Shown one piece after another: positions 31,948 to 40,442 of a DNA stretch of 57,270 nucleotides (position 1 is its first letter; each line of letters begins with the position of its first letter). The position numbers and the translations under genes were made by a program. The DNA is from an uncultured Lachnospiraceae bacterium. GTDB lineage: Bacteria > Bacillota > Clostridia > Lachnospirales > Lachnospiraceae. The notes under the pieces were generated by a model. It saw nothing but the letters and a program-made list of their open reading frames with translations, searched no databases and was not told where the DNA came from. The stretch lies in the NCBI GenBank assembly GCA_902476265.1, contig CABSCP010000031.1:1-57270 (forward strand). The letters run 5' to 3'.

Positions 31948-32832
31948 TCATATATCAGAAAATGTTTCCCGCAGTTTTTCCAGGAATTTTTCGGAAGGCC
32001 TGGAAAACACCTGATATTTTTTCCAGATAATGCTCATCGGTACCTCAAGTCTGGGGGAGAGAGGGCGAAAGCACAGTTTACTGTCACCGGAAACATTGAT
32101 GATCCTGTCAAGGCAGAGGGCATATCCCATGCCTTCTTCCACCATGAGCGAGGCATTGAATAAAAGGCTGTAAGTGCCGATTATGTTCAGCCGTTCCTTC
32201 GCACAGCAAAACCAGGACAGGAGGGGATCCTCCGAAGACTTCTGCCGGGAAAGAATCAGCGGCAGGCCTGACAGATCTTCCGGCAGGATTTCCCTCTTGG
32301 CGGCCAAAGGGGAATCCCGCCGCATCAGTACACCCCAGGTGTCCGTAAACGGAACACGAATGGATTCATATCGGGACGAATCCACCACTCCGAAAATCAG
32401 TCCGAAATCGATCAGTCCTTTATCAAGCCCTTCTGTTATGGTAATCCTGTCGCCGCTCTGGATATGAAAGTGAACAAGGGGATACTCCCTTTGAATCGCC
32501 TGTTCTGCTCTGACCAGGAACCGGACCGCGTCCGTCTCTCCGGCGCCGATATAGATATCTCCTGCGATCACTGCGTCAGACAGAGAAATTTCATCCTCCG
32601 TTTTCCGGACCAGCTGTACAATTTCTTCCGCCCGTTTCCTGAGAATCATTCCTTCTTCCGTCAAAGTAATTCTTCGGTTTCCCCTTATAAAAAGCTGTTT
32701 TCCAAGTTCTTCCTCCAGATCCTTCAACTGTCTGGAAAGTGTGGGCTGGGACAGATGAAGAAACTCTGCCGCGCCTAAAATACTCTGTTCCCTTGCGACC
32801 GCAAGAAAGTATTGCAACACTCTCAATTCCAT
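31948..32832 (-). CDS. LysR-family regulator
   Basis: A 294-residue regulator. The N-terminal winged helix (1-60) has LQYFLAVAREQSILGAAEFL and LSQPTLSRQLKDLEEELGKQ, diagnostic of LysR proteins. The effector domain (about 90-294) is of the periplasmic-binding type. AAAAGGAGGG precedes the ATG. It is divergent from the small-protein/DUF3737/aldo-keto reductase run and a 17-bp inverted repeat stands between them, as is usual for LysR targets. Confidence 0.93.
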   Translation of the reverse strand: MELRVLQYFLAVAREQSILGAAEFLHLSQPTLSRQLKDLEEELGKQLFIRGNRRITLTEEGMILRKRAEEIVQLVRKTEDEISLSDAVIAGDIYIGAGETDAVRFLVRAEQAIQREYPLVHFHIQSGDRITITEGLDKGLIDFGLIFGVVDSSRYESIRVPFTDTWGVLMRRDSPLAAKREILPEDLSGLPLILSRQKSSEDPLLSWFCCAKERLNIIGTYSLLFNASLMVEEGMGYALCLDRIINVSGDSKLCFRPLSPRLEVPMSIIWKKYQVFSRPSEKFLEKLRETFSDI

Positions 32833-32883
32833 GGATAATCCCTCCTTTTACATCTGTTTGATCAAAACATAGCATGACGACAT

Positions 32884-32900
32884 TATGCCTGTCAAGCATA
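32884..32900. promoter_or_regulatory. LysR-type inverted repeat
   Basis: TATGC and GCATA flank a 7-base centre (TATGCCTGTCAAGCATA). It lies in the 146-base gap between the LysR gene and the divergent small-protein gene, with a possible -35 box TTGATA at 32910. It is a plausible LysR binding site, from position and symmetry only. Confidence 0.45.
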
Positions 32901-32978
32901 AGCAGATATTTGATATAAGTATTTGCTATGCAATAGAAACACAATTACAATAGGAGCAAAGAACAGGAGGTGCGCGGA

Positions 32979-33239
32979 ATGAAAGAACGAAGTGAGGAAG
33001 AAATCATTCAAAATCTGAGGGATGCCGGATGCGGTGAAGAAACCATCCTCCGCTATCTGGAATGCCACAGCCTGGGAGAAAGTAGAAAGAAAAAAAAGCT
33101 TCTGGCAAAACACAGGGAATCCCTTCTGGAAGATCTTCATCAATGCCAGAAAGAAATTGACTGTCTGGACTATCTGATTTATCGGGACAGGAAAGATGGA
33201 CAGGAAAAAGGCGAAGGGAAGAGGAAAGAACTGAGATGA
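32979..33239 (+). CDS. Small charged helical protein, unknown function
   Basis: An 86-residue protein, rich in Lys and Glu and probably all-helical. MKERSEEEIIQNLRDAGCG is followed by ILRYLECHSLGE and a basic middle with CQKEIDCLDYLIYRD. Cysteines at 19, 31, 58 and 64 are worth noting in a redox gene set. AGGAGG precedes the ATG at 32979 by 8 bases, and its stop overlaps the ATG of the DUF3737 gene (ATGA), so it is a real translated gene. I recognise no domain; genes of this kind are often found between a LysR gene and a DUF3737 gene in Firmicutes. Confidence 0.75.
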   Translation: MKERSEEEIIQNLRDAGCGEETILRYLECHSLGESRKKKKLLAKHRESLLEDLHQCQKEIDCLDYLIYRDRKDGQEKGEGKRKELR

Positions 33240-34096
33240 AAACAATTACAAACGAAACATTTGACAGGGAACGCGCCCTCTATGGCGCAAGGGAAATCGA
33301 AGTGAAAAATTGCAGGTTTGACGGCCCCGCCGACGGTGAGAGTTCCTTCAAGGAGGGCTGGGATATCAGTGTGGAGGGCTGTTTTTTCAATCTGCGCTAT
33401 CCGTTCTGGCATGATACCGCTCTGAAGATTGCAAATTCCGAGATGACGGAAAAATGCCGGGCAGCGCTCTGGTATTCCCACAGGGTAGAAATTTCCGGCA
33501 CGAAACTGTATGGCATCAAAGCACTTCGGGAGTGCAGCAGCGTTTCCATGAGAGACTGCGATATTATTTCCCCGGAATTTGGCTGGTCTGTCAGAGGGCT
33601 TACCATGAAAAACTGTACCGCACAGAGCGAATATTTTATGATGCGTTCCGATCATCTGCATTTTACCAATGTGGCGCTAAAAGGGAAATATTCCTTTCAG
33701 TATATTGAAGACTCTGTATTTGAAAACTGTGATTTTGACACAAAGGACGCTTTCTGGCATGCCAGAAATGTGATCGTCAAAAACAGCACGGTAAAAGGGG
33801 AATATCTGGCGTGGTACTGTGAAAATGTCACCTTTGAGAACTGCAGAATCATCGGCGCCCAGCCGTTGTGTTACTGCAAGGGCTTAAAACTCAAAAACTG
33901 TGAGATGATAGACACAGATTTAAGCTTTGAAAAGTCGGAGGTGGAAGCGATCATTACAACTCCCGTTGTCAGCATTAAGAATCCGTTGTCCGGACATATT
34001 CATGTTCCTTCCGTGAATGAAATCATCATGGATGATGAAAATGCAAAGGGAGAAATCTTGATTCAAAATGGAGGAGGAACGTATGTATTACAATGA
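33236..34096 (+). CDS. DUF3737 family protein
   Basis: A 286-residue protein of the DUF3737 family, predicted to be a right-handed beta-helix. Short repeated strands such as NCRFDGP, NCTAQSE, NCDFDTK and NCRIIGA come at roughly 20-residue steps, each with an Asn-Cys turn. No catalytic motif is visible, and no signal peptide, so it should be cytoplasmic. The gene is translationally coupled to the small protein before it and overlaps the aldo/keto reductase after it by 14 bases. The role is unknown; its steady pairing with LysR and reductase genes points to stress or redox response. Confidence 0.85.
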   Translation: MKTITNETFDRERALYGAREIEVKNCRFDGPADGESSFKEGWDISVEGCFFNLRYPFWHDTALKIANSEMTEKCRAALWYSHRVEISGTKLYGIKALRECSSVSMRDCDIISPEFGWSVRGLTMKNCTAQSEYFMMRSDHLHFTNVALKGKYSFQYIEDSVFENCDFDTKDAFWHARNVIVKNSTVKGEYLAWYCENVTFENCRIIGAQPLCYCKGLKLKNCEMIDTDLSFEKSEVEAIITTPVVSIKNPLSGHIHVPSVNEIIMDDENAKGEILIQNGGGTYVLQ

Positions 34097-35225
34097 TTTT
34101 CAAGAATTAAAACTATCGGCGCTGGGCATGGGCACCATGCGCCTTCCCGTGATTGCGGGGGACGATGCCAGGATTGACGAAGCGGCAGCAGAAGAAATGT
34201 TCGCTTACGCACTGGAACAGGGCATCAATTATTTTGATACGGCATGGGGCTATCATGACGGAAATTCAGAGCTGGTAACGGGAAAGGCCCTCAGCAGATA
34301 TCCCCGGGAAAGTTATTACCTCGCTTCAAAATTCCCCGGTTATGATCTTTCCAATATGGGAAAGGCAAAAGAAATTTTTGAGAAGCAGCTGGAAAAATGT
34401 CGGGTGGATTACTTTGATTTTTATCTGTTTCACAATGTCTGTGAAATGAATATTGATGCCTATCTGGACAGAGAAAACGGCGTGTTTGATGATCTGTTGA
34501 GCCAGAAAAATAACGGAAGAATCCGGCATCTTGGGTTTTCCGCTCATGGAAGCTATGAGGTTATCAAACATTTTCTGGAGGCCTATGGGGAGTACATGGA
34601 GTTCTGCCAGCTTCAGATCAATTATCTTGACTGGGAGTTTCAGGATGCGAAGTCCAAAATGGCGCTGTTAAAAGAATATCGGATTCCGGTCTGGGTGATG
34701 GAGCCGCTGCGGGGCGGCCGTCTGGCGGCGCTCCCGGAGGAAGAAGCGAAAAAACTACGGGCACTCTGTCCGGAAGAAACAGCGCCCGCATGGGCATTCC
34801 GCTTTCTGCAGTCCCTGCCGGAAGTAAAAGTGGTGCTTTCGGGAATGTCGGACTTCGGACAGCTTCAGGACAATATCCGCACCTTTGAGGAAAGAAGAGT
34901 GCTGAAACAGGAAGAGAGGGAGGCACTTTTTGATGTCGCAAAGAACATGATTCAAAAAACCGCGCTTCCCTGCACGGGGTGTCATTACTGTACCAGTCAT
35001 TGCCCCCGGGGACTGGATATCCCCGGACTGCTTGCCCTGTATAACGAGCACAGCTTTACGGGCGGCGGATTTATCGCGCCCATGGCTCTTGGCGCAATGC
35101 CGGAAGAAAAGAAGCCGAGTGCCTGTATAGGGTGCAGAAGCTGCGAGGCCGTATGCCCTCAGCAGATTAAAATTTCTGAGGCGATGGCTGACTTTTCGGC
35201 ATGGGACGAATGTGGCAGTTTTTGA
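34083..35225 (+). CDS. Aldo/keto reductase with two 4Fe-4S clusters
   Basis: A 380-residue protein with an N-terminal AKR barrel (about 1-270) and a ferredoxin-like C-terminus. The AKR part has NYFDTAWGYHDGNSE (Asp, Tyr), YYLASKFPG (Lys) and FYLFHNVCE (His). The C-terminus has CTGCHYCTSHCPRG and CIGCRSCEAVCPQQ, two CxxCxxCxxxC sites that each bind a 4Fe-4S cluster. Such proteins are thought to reduce quinones or aldehydes with electrons through the clusters. ATG at 34083 follows GGAGGAG; the start at 34068 would be on the ribosome site. Confidence 0.92.
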   Translation: MYYNDFQELKLSALGMGTMRLPVIAGDDARIDEAAAEEMFAYALEQGINYFDTAWGYHDGNSELVTGKALSRYPRESYYLASKFPGYDLSNMGKAKEIFEKQLEKCRVDYFDFYLFHNVCEMNIDAYLDRENGVFDDLLSQKNNGRIRHLGFSAHGSYEVIKHFLEAYGEYMEFCQLQINYLDWEFQDAKSKMALLKEYRIPVWVMEPLRGGRLAALPEEEAKKLRALCPEETAPAWAFRFLQSLPEVKVVLSGMSDFGQLQDNIRTFEERRVLKQEEREALFDVAKNMIQKTALPCTGCHYCTSHCPRGLDIPGLLALYNEHSFTGGGFIAPMALGAMPEEKKPSACIGCRSCEAVCPQQIKISEAMADFSAWDECGSF

Positions 35226-35346
35226 AAGCTGCATCAATAAAGCGGCGGAATAAAAACGGAAGGGGGTTTGCAGTGTCAGATCTTACAAGAACTCTTCGGT
35301 TTTCGGTGTTAAGATTATGGGAAAACGAAGAAGGAGTGTAAGATAC

Positions 35347-35769
35347 ATGGACTTGCAGAATACAAAATGTGTGATGGTATTGGATGAAGAGCTGCCTTTG
35401 GGAATGCTTGCAAATACAGCCGGAATTATGGGAATTACCCTCGGAAAACATATTCCGGAGACCATTGGGCCTGACGTATGCGATAAAAGCGGCATGATGC
35501 ACCGGGGGATCATCGCAACTCCGGTGCCGGTCCTGAAAGCGTCGAAAGAGAGGATCCGGCAGATCCGGGAACAGCTTTACGAGCCCCGGTTTTCGGAGCT
35601 GATCGCCGTAGATTTTTCAGATGTGGCTCAGAGCTGCAACATATATGAAGACTATATAAAAAAAGCGGCGGATACGGAAGAAAAGGAACATGTTTACTTC
35701 GGAGTGGGTATTTGCGGCGATAAAAAACTGGTCAACAAATTAACCGGAAATCTTCCGTTGTTAAGATAG
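35347..35769 (+). CDS. DUF2000 family protein
   Basis: A 140-residue cytoplasmic protein matching DUF2000: KCVMVLDEELPLGMLANTAG, a GITLGKHIPE segment and MHRGIIATPVPVLKAS. The family resembles peptidyl-tRNA hydrolase II in fold, but its reaction is not known. AAGGAG lies 12 bases before the ATG at 35347. It stands 121 bases after the Fe-S reductase and converges on the flavodoxin gene. Confidence 0.82.
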   Translation: MDLQNTKCVMVLDEELPLGMLANTAGIMGITLGKHIPETIGPDVCDKSGMMHRGIIATPVPVLKASKERIRQIREQLYEPRFSELIAVDFSDVAQSCNIYEDYIKKAADTEEKEHVYFGVGICGDKKLVNKLTGNLPLLR

Positions 35770-35780
35770 GAGCCGAATTT

Positions 35781-36200
35781 TTATTTCGCCGTTTTTACAT
35801 CCTGATATCCGGTGACAGTAAGACCCTTTTGCGCTGCAAGCGCCAGCGTCTTGGATTTGCTTCTGCCGGAATCCCCGCTGCCGGAGGTGAAGATCAGTTC
35901 CACCTTCTTTCCGGCGGGAATGAGTTCCAGTATGTTGTGGAAAGCAGGAGCGGGGGATCCGGCCCAAATGGGAACCGCAACAATAATTTTATCATAATCG
36001 GACAGAGAAAAGGTCACTGGCAAAACAGCGGCCTTTTTTTGCCGCATGGCGCTGAAAGAACCAAAAACATAGGCGGAAAAAACGGATCTTTGTTTCGCTT
36101 CTTTTACTTCAAAAAGATCGGCTTTTTCTTCTTCCGCCTTTTGGGATGCCAGCTCTCTTGTATTTCCGGTATAGGAATAATAAACCACTGCTGTTTTCAT
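35781..36200 (-). CDS. Flavodoxin-like protein
   Basis: A 139-residue flavodoxin fold. VVYYSYTGNTRELASQ (about 4-19) is the FMN phosphate-binding loop with its SYTGNT, followed by YDKIIVAVPIWAGSPAPAF near residue 75 and IFTSGSGDSGRS near 105, the other FMN loops. It would carry electrons or reduce small molecules, in keeping with the redox genes next to it. An upstream open frame to 36542 crosses the promoter and is not coding; ATG at 36200 is preceded by GAAAGGA. The promoter behind it is close to perfect. Confidence 0.9.
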   Translation of the reverse strand: MKTAVVYYSYTGNTRELASQKAEEEKADLFEVKEAKQRSVFSAYVFGSFSAMRQKKAAVLPVTFSLSDYDKIIVAVPIWAGSPAPAFHNILELIPAGKKVELIFTSGSGDSGRSKSKTLALAAQKGLTVTGYQDVKTAK

Positions 36201-36245
36201 ATCTTTTTTGTCCTTTCTTAAAAAAGCATTCATCGGTTGAAGTAA

Positions 36246-36274
36246 ATTATAGACTTCCTTATTCGCACTGTCAA
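36246..36274 (-). promoter_or_regulatory. Consensus promoter of the flavodoxin gene
   Basis: On the minus strand TTGACA (36269-36274), 17 bp and TATAAT (36246-36251): a perfect sigma-A promoter. The leader is about 40 bases. Confidence 0.85.
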
Positions 36275-36312
36275 ATGAAACCAAAAAACCTGAACTTTCC
36301 CTGGAATACAGA

Positions 36313-36342
36313 TTGACCGGAGAGCGGAAAGAACGGTATACT
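36313..36342 (+). promoter_or_regulatory. Promoter of the ogt operon
   Basis: TTGACC (36313-36318), an 18-bp spacer and TATACT (36337-36342). It drives ogt and probably the two genes after it, since the gaps are 31 bases and an overlap. Confidence 0.7.
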
Positions 36343-36382
36343 GGAACAAAGGAGAACAAAAGTTCTCGGGAGGAATCTGCAT

Positions 36383-36898
36383 ATGTATTATATAACAGAA
36401 TATTTGTCTCCGGTCGGCGCGTTAAAACTCGCCTCTGACGGGACAGCTCTGACGGGAGTGTGGATAGAAGGGCAGAAATATTTCGGAGCAGGGCTGAAAG
36501 AAACCGCAGAAGATAACAGCCTTCTAATTTTTCGGGATACAAAAGACTGGCTGGACCGGTATTTTGCCGGAAAAAGACCGTTGATCTCCGAATTGCCCTT
36601 AGCCCCTCAGGGAAGTGAATTCCGGCAGGAGGTATGGAAAATCCTGTGCCAAATCCCCTATGGGCAGGTGACTACTTATGGGGATATCGCAAAAAAAATA
36701 GCCCGGAAAATGGGAAGAAGCTCCATGTCCGGTCAGGCGGTGGGCGGAGCGGTGGGACATAATCCCATTTCCATCATCATCCCCTGCCACAGGGTGGTGG
36801 GGGCAAACGGCAGCCTGACAGGATATGCGGGAGGACTTTCAAAAAAGAGAAAACTCCTGGAGCTGGAAGGCGTGGATTTGACATGTTTGCTCTCATGA
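36383..36898 (+). CDS. ogt: Methylated-DNA-protein cysteine methyltransferase
   Basis: A 171-residue DNA-repair protein that takes the alkyl group from O6-alkylguanine onto its own cysteine. The active site is IPCHRVVGANGSLTGYAGGL (about 133-152), with the acceptor Cys in PCHRV. The DNA-binding helix-turn-helix segment GQVTTYGDIAKKIA precedes it. Size and layout match Ogt, without the Ada zinc domain. GGGAGG lies before the ATG. It is the first gene of a run with the OLD-family ATPase (31 bases on) and a transglutaminase-like gene. Confidence 0.94.
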   Translation: MYYITEYLSPVGALKLASDGTALTGVWIEGQKYFGAGLKETAEDNSLLIFRDTKDWLDRYFAGKRPLISELPLAPQGSEFRQEVWKILCQIPYGQVTTYGDIAKKIARKMGRSSMSGQAVGGAVGHNPISIIIPCHRVVGANGSLTGYAGGLSKKRKLLELEGVDLTCLLS

Positions 36899-36929
36899 GC
36901 AGAATGGAATAGGAAGGAAAGCGGGAATC

Positions 36930-38789
36930 ATGCAACTGACAGAGCTTCACATTAAGAATTTCAAAGCCATCCGGGATATGCGCATTTCTGATGTGGAAAA
37001 TGCGCTTATTCTGGTGGGACAAAACAGTGTGGGCAAAACCACGGTACTGGACGCCATCCGGGCGGTGGGAGGAGATTACCGGATCGGACCGGAGGATTTC
37101 GGGGAAGCGGGGTCCAATATTGAAATCGGCGTCACCCTTTTTCTGGAGGAGGCGGATCTTTTACAGCTGCACCGCCGTGGACTGGTGAGCCGGTATCGCC
37201 GGGAAAATGCCTGGCGGCAGGACTTCTGCAAAAAACTGCCTTCTTACCAAAACGGACAGCTTTCCTTCACCATGGTGGCCAACCGGGACGGGCGCATCCG
37301 TTATGAGGACGGGGTCAAAAAAGACAATCATTATCTGGCCCAGGTTTTTCCGAAAATATATTATGTGGATACGGAGCGTAAGCTGGAGCAGCTGCAAAAA
37401 GACCTGCTGTTGCTGCAGGAAGATGAAATGCTGGGCAGGATGCGTCTGGGCAGCTGTATGTTTGACCGGGGAAAACCCTGCAACCACTGCTTTTCCTGCA
37501 TCGGCCTGATCGGGCAGAAGACTCTAGAACAGCTGGACGCTTTTGAAACTATGAAGCTTTTAGAATATAAGCTGTATCAGTTGAACCTGGATGCCTTCGC
37601 CAGAAAAGTCAATGATAATTTCCGTAAAAACGGCGGAAAAGAGGAAATTCTCTATTCCATGAATCAAAATGTGGAACAGCTTTTGCACGTCACCACCCAG
37701 ATTTCCCACCCGGTCCAGAAGTGGATCCGCCCCATCGAGCGCATGGGGAAAGGAATGCGGTGTATGTACCTGTTTTCCCTGCTGGAAGCTTATGCGGACA
37801 GCGAGGAAAATTTGTCCAGCATCATTATGATCGGGGACCCGGAGATTTTCCTGCATCCCAGGCTGCAGAAGACTGCAGGGGAAATTCTGTACCGCCTTTC
37901 CCGGAAAAATCAGGTGATTTTCACCACCCATTCTCCCAACCTGCTGCCCAATTTTAACAGCAGGCAGATCCGGCAGATCGTGCTGGATGAGGAAGGGTAT
38001 TCCCAGGTGCGGGAAAAGACGGACATCAGCGCCATCCTGGATGATCTGGGCTATACGGCCAATGATCTGATGAATGTGAATTTCGTGTTTATCGTGGAGG
38101 GAAAACAGGACAAAAGCCGCCTGCCTCTTTTGCTGGAAAAATATTATTCCGAAGTATACGATCAGGAGGGCAGGCTTTCCCGGATTGCGGTCATCACCAC
38201 AAACAGCTGTACCAATATCAAAACCTATGCCAATTTAAAATATATGAATCAGATTTATATCCGGGATCAGTTTCTCATGATCCGGGATTCCGACGGACAG
38301 GACCGGGATGTGCTGGGACGGCAGCTCTGTAAATATTATGCGGACCGAAACCTGGAGGAACTGGATAAGCTGCCCCGGGTGCGCCCGGAAAATGTGCTGA
38401 TTTTAAAGTACTATTCTTTTGAAAATTATTTTTTGAATCCGGCGGTCATGACCGCTTTGGGCGTGGTGACATCGGAAGAGGAATTTTATGAGATTCTGCT
38501 GGCAAAATGGAAGGAATACTTATACCGGATCGTCAGCGGCAGACATTTGAGAGAGATTTTGGGCAGGGATCTGGAAACGGCAGAGGATGTCCGGGACCAT
38601 TTGGAAGAAATCAAAATTTATGTGCGGGGACATAACCTTTTTGATATTTTTTACGGGCGCTATAAGGAACAGGAGACCGCGCTTTTGAAGCGCTATGTGG
38701 AGATCGCGCCGAGAGAGGATTTTTCGGACATTCTGGACGCGGTGGAAAGCTTTGCCTATTTTGAAAGCAGGAGAAAAGAAACGATATGA
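36930..38789 (+). CDS. OLD-family ATPase with TOPRIM nuclease domain
   Basis: A 619-residue OLD (overcoming lysogenization defect) family protein. Walker A is GQNSVGKT (30-37), the ABC-like signature is RMGKGMRC (271-278), and the H-loop is FTTHSPNLLP (H334). The Walker B region reads IGDPEIFLHP (301-310), so the usual DE pair is GD, a weak or altered site. The TOPRIM domain (about 385-480) has IVEGKQDK (E390, D394) and RDSDGQD (D453, D455) for metal-dependent nicking. Residues 176-190 hold a C-x7-C-x2-C-x2-C cluster that may bind zinc or an Fe-S centre and is not typical of OLD proteins. OLD nucleases act in phage defence, alone or with partners. It overlaps the next gene (ATGA). Confidence 0.88.
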   Translation: MQLTELHIKNFKAIRDMRISDVENALILVGQNSVGKTTVLDAIRAVGGDYRIGPEDFGEAGSNIEIGVTLFLEEADLLQLHRRGLVSRYRRENAWRQDFCKKLPSYQNGQLSFTMVANRDGRIRYEDGVKKDNHYLAQVFPKIYYVDTERKLEQLQKDLLLLQEDEMLGRMRLGSCMFDRGKPCNHCFSCIGLIGQKTLEQLDAFETMKLLEYKLYQLNLDAFARKVNDNFRKNGGKEEILYSMNQNVEQLLHVTTQISHPVQKWIRPIERMGKGMRCMYLFSLLEAYADSEENLSSIIMIGDPEIFLHPRLQKTAGEILYRLSRKNQVIFTTHSPNLLPNFNSRQIRQIVLDEEGYSQVREKTDISAILDDLGYTANDLMNVNFVFIVEGKQDKSRLPLLLEKYYSEVYDQEGRLSRIAVITTNSCTNIKTYANLKYMNQIYIRDQFLMIRDSDGQDRDVLGRQLCKYYADRNLEELDKLPRVRPENVLILKYYSFENYFLNPAVMTALGVVTSEEEFYEILLAKWKEYLYRIVSGRHLREILGRDLETAEDVRDHLEEIKIYVRGHNLFDIFYGRYKEQETALLKRYVEIAPREDFSDILDAVESFAYFESRRKETI

Positions 38790-39805
38790 CGGAAGCTTAT
38801 TATTATCATCGGATGAGCCGGGAGGAACAAATCGCGTACCGTGCCATGAAGGAAGGACTGACAGCGATGGCGGTTTCCTTTCCGGTTCCCAGACTTCCCC
38901 AAAAGCAGCTGACGGATTTGTTTTTCAAGCTTCGGCTGGACTGCCCCGATATTTTTTATGCGGCCGGTTTTGGGTATCGTTATTATCAGGACTCGACGAA
39001 TGTGGAAATGATACCGGAATACCTGTTTGAAAAAAATAAAATAAAAGTCCAGCAGCAGGCCATGAGTGCTCGTATTACGAAGCTTACGCGCCCGGCGCGG
39101 GATCTGGACGACTGGGAAAAAGAACGGTATATCCATGATTTTATCTGTGAGAATGTCACCTACGATAAATTGAAAAAAGCTTATTCCCACGAAATCATCG
39201 GACCTTTGGGACAGGGAGTGGGGGTCTGTGAAGGGATCGCAAAATCTGTGAAAATTTTATGTGACGCGCTGGGAATCTGGTGTATCATTGCCATCTCTGA
39301 AGCAAATCCGGAAAAGAAGATCAAATACCGGCACGCCTGGAATATTCTCCGTCTGGGCGGCAGCTATTACCATCTGGATGCCACCTTTGATAATAGTTTG
39401 AGCAGGACAGCGGCCGGAATCCGGTATGATTATTTTAATCTGGATGATAAGCGGCTGTTCCGGGATCACGAGCCTGCCCTGTACCCGGTTCCCGCCTGTG
39501 AAGATGCCGGACAGGCTTATTATATTGCCAAAAAGCTTTCCTTTACCAAACCGGAGGATGTGGGAAAACGGGCGCAGCAGGCGATCCGGAAAAAGAAATG
39601 TCTGACTTTCCACTGGCGGGGCGGCGCGCTGAACCGGGAAAAGCTTTCGGAAATCATCCGCTGCCTGGAAGAGGCGGCGCAGGGAAAGGGCCTTCATGTA
39701 CAGATCAGCTTAAACCGGCCCCAGGCCGTATTTTCCGTCCGGTTTTTGGACTGCCTGCCCGGACAGGAGCTGATTATAGAGGAAGCGAATGAAGGGGAGG
39801 CGTGA
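38786..39805 (+). CDS. Transglutaminase-like cysteine protein
   Basis: A 339-residue protein with a transglutaminase-like core (about 105-235). The catalytic triad is visible as C148 in GVGVCEGIA, H183 in YRHAWNI and D198 in HLDATFD. The flanking regions (1-100 and 240-339) are not recognised. No signal peptide or membrane helix, so it is cytoplasmic, unlike many bacterial transglutaminase-fold proteins. Its ATG overlaps the stop of the OLD gene, so the two products are made together and may act together. It could cut or cross-link a protein; the target is unknown. Confidence 0.85.
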   Translation: MTEAYYYHRMSREEQIAYRAMKEGLTAMAVSFPVPRLPQKQLTDLFFKLRLDCPDIFYAAGFGYRYYQDSTNVEMIPEYLFEKNKIKVQQQAMSARITKLTRPARDLDDWEKERYIHDFICENVTYDKLKKAYSHEIIGPLGQGVGVCEGIAKSVKILCDALGIWCIIAISEANPEKKIKYRHAWNILRLGGSYYHLDATFDNSLSRTAAGIRYDYFNLDDKRLFRDHEPALYPVPACEDAGQAYYIAKKLSFTKPEDVGKRAQQAIRKKKCLTFHWRGGALNREKLSEIIRCLEEAAQGKGLHVQISLNRPQAVFSVRFLDCLPGQELIIEEANEGEA

Positions 39806-39808
39806 AAG

Positions 39809-40148
39809 TTAAATGGATTTCTTTTCTGATAGCCTGAAGTGTATACGCATTGACTTTTTTTGCAGGAAATCTTCTAAGTTTACAGGAGTGAGGCATAACG
39901 CCGGACTTTGTATTTCTAAATCAGAGATATATTGCATTTGACGCACAAGAAAATGGTTTTACAGGAAATGTACCATACAGAATATTACCGTTATGATCCA
40001 CCACTTGATAAAATAGCCCTTCACCCTGAATGATATCTTTTATTCCGGATTTACCGGATTGTAACAGCATATTTGCATTTTCAGAACGAATATAAGCTTC
40101 AACATAAGGAATCTGTTTTTCATAAAAATCGGGCGTATATTTTTCTCC
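39809..40148 (-). pseudogene. Remains of a sensor histidine kinase
   Basis: On the minus strand two pieces of a kinase can be read in different frames. From 40148 the translation contains YEKQIPYVEAYIRSENANML and YQVVDHNGNILYGTF, which is the usual external sensor domain of Firmicutes two-component kinases, ending at a stop near 39930. From about 39934 another frame reads ISDLEIQSPALCLTPVNLED and ends at a stop at 39809-39811; this resembles the segment after the phospho-acceptor helix. Membrane helix, HAMP, H-box and the ATPase domain are missing. It lies next to response-regulator remains. It is a pseudogene shaped by deletions. Confidence 0.72.
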
Positions 40149-40404
40149 GGCGCAATTGCTGCAAATTTAGAACGAATTATTTTAATGCGTTCTACCACGG
40201 TGGAGGAATCACCTTCCGCGTCATATCCCCATACCTTTTCGGTTTCTGATTGTCTGGCACTTAAAAAGAGTATAGGACAAAGGACATCAGAACGAATGGC
40301 TCTGCATACTTCATAGCCGTCTATTCCCGGCATCATAATATCCAAAATGATAAGATCCGGCTGCTTCCTTGATAAGACAATGCCGGTATTAAGATTTTAC
40401 TCAA
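40149..40404 (-). pseudogene. Remains of an OmpR-type response regulator
   Basis: On the minus strand a TTG at 40404, with AAAGGAG upstream, starts MSKILI, the normal opening of a response regulator. After a deletion and frame change it continues LSRKQPDLIILDIMMPGIDG (phospho-acceptor D of ILDIMMPG) to ILFLSARQSETE. It then jumps directly into VWGYDAEGDSSTVVERIKII, the winged-helix output domain, and is lost near APEKN. So most of the receiver N-terminus, the receiver end and the linker are gone. It cannot be functional. Confidence 0.78.
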
Positions 40405-40442
40405 TGTTCCCGCTCCTTTAATCCCAACTTAAAATGACCCTT

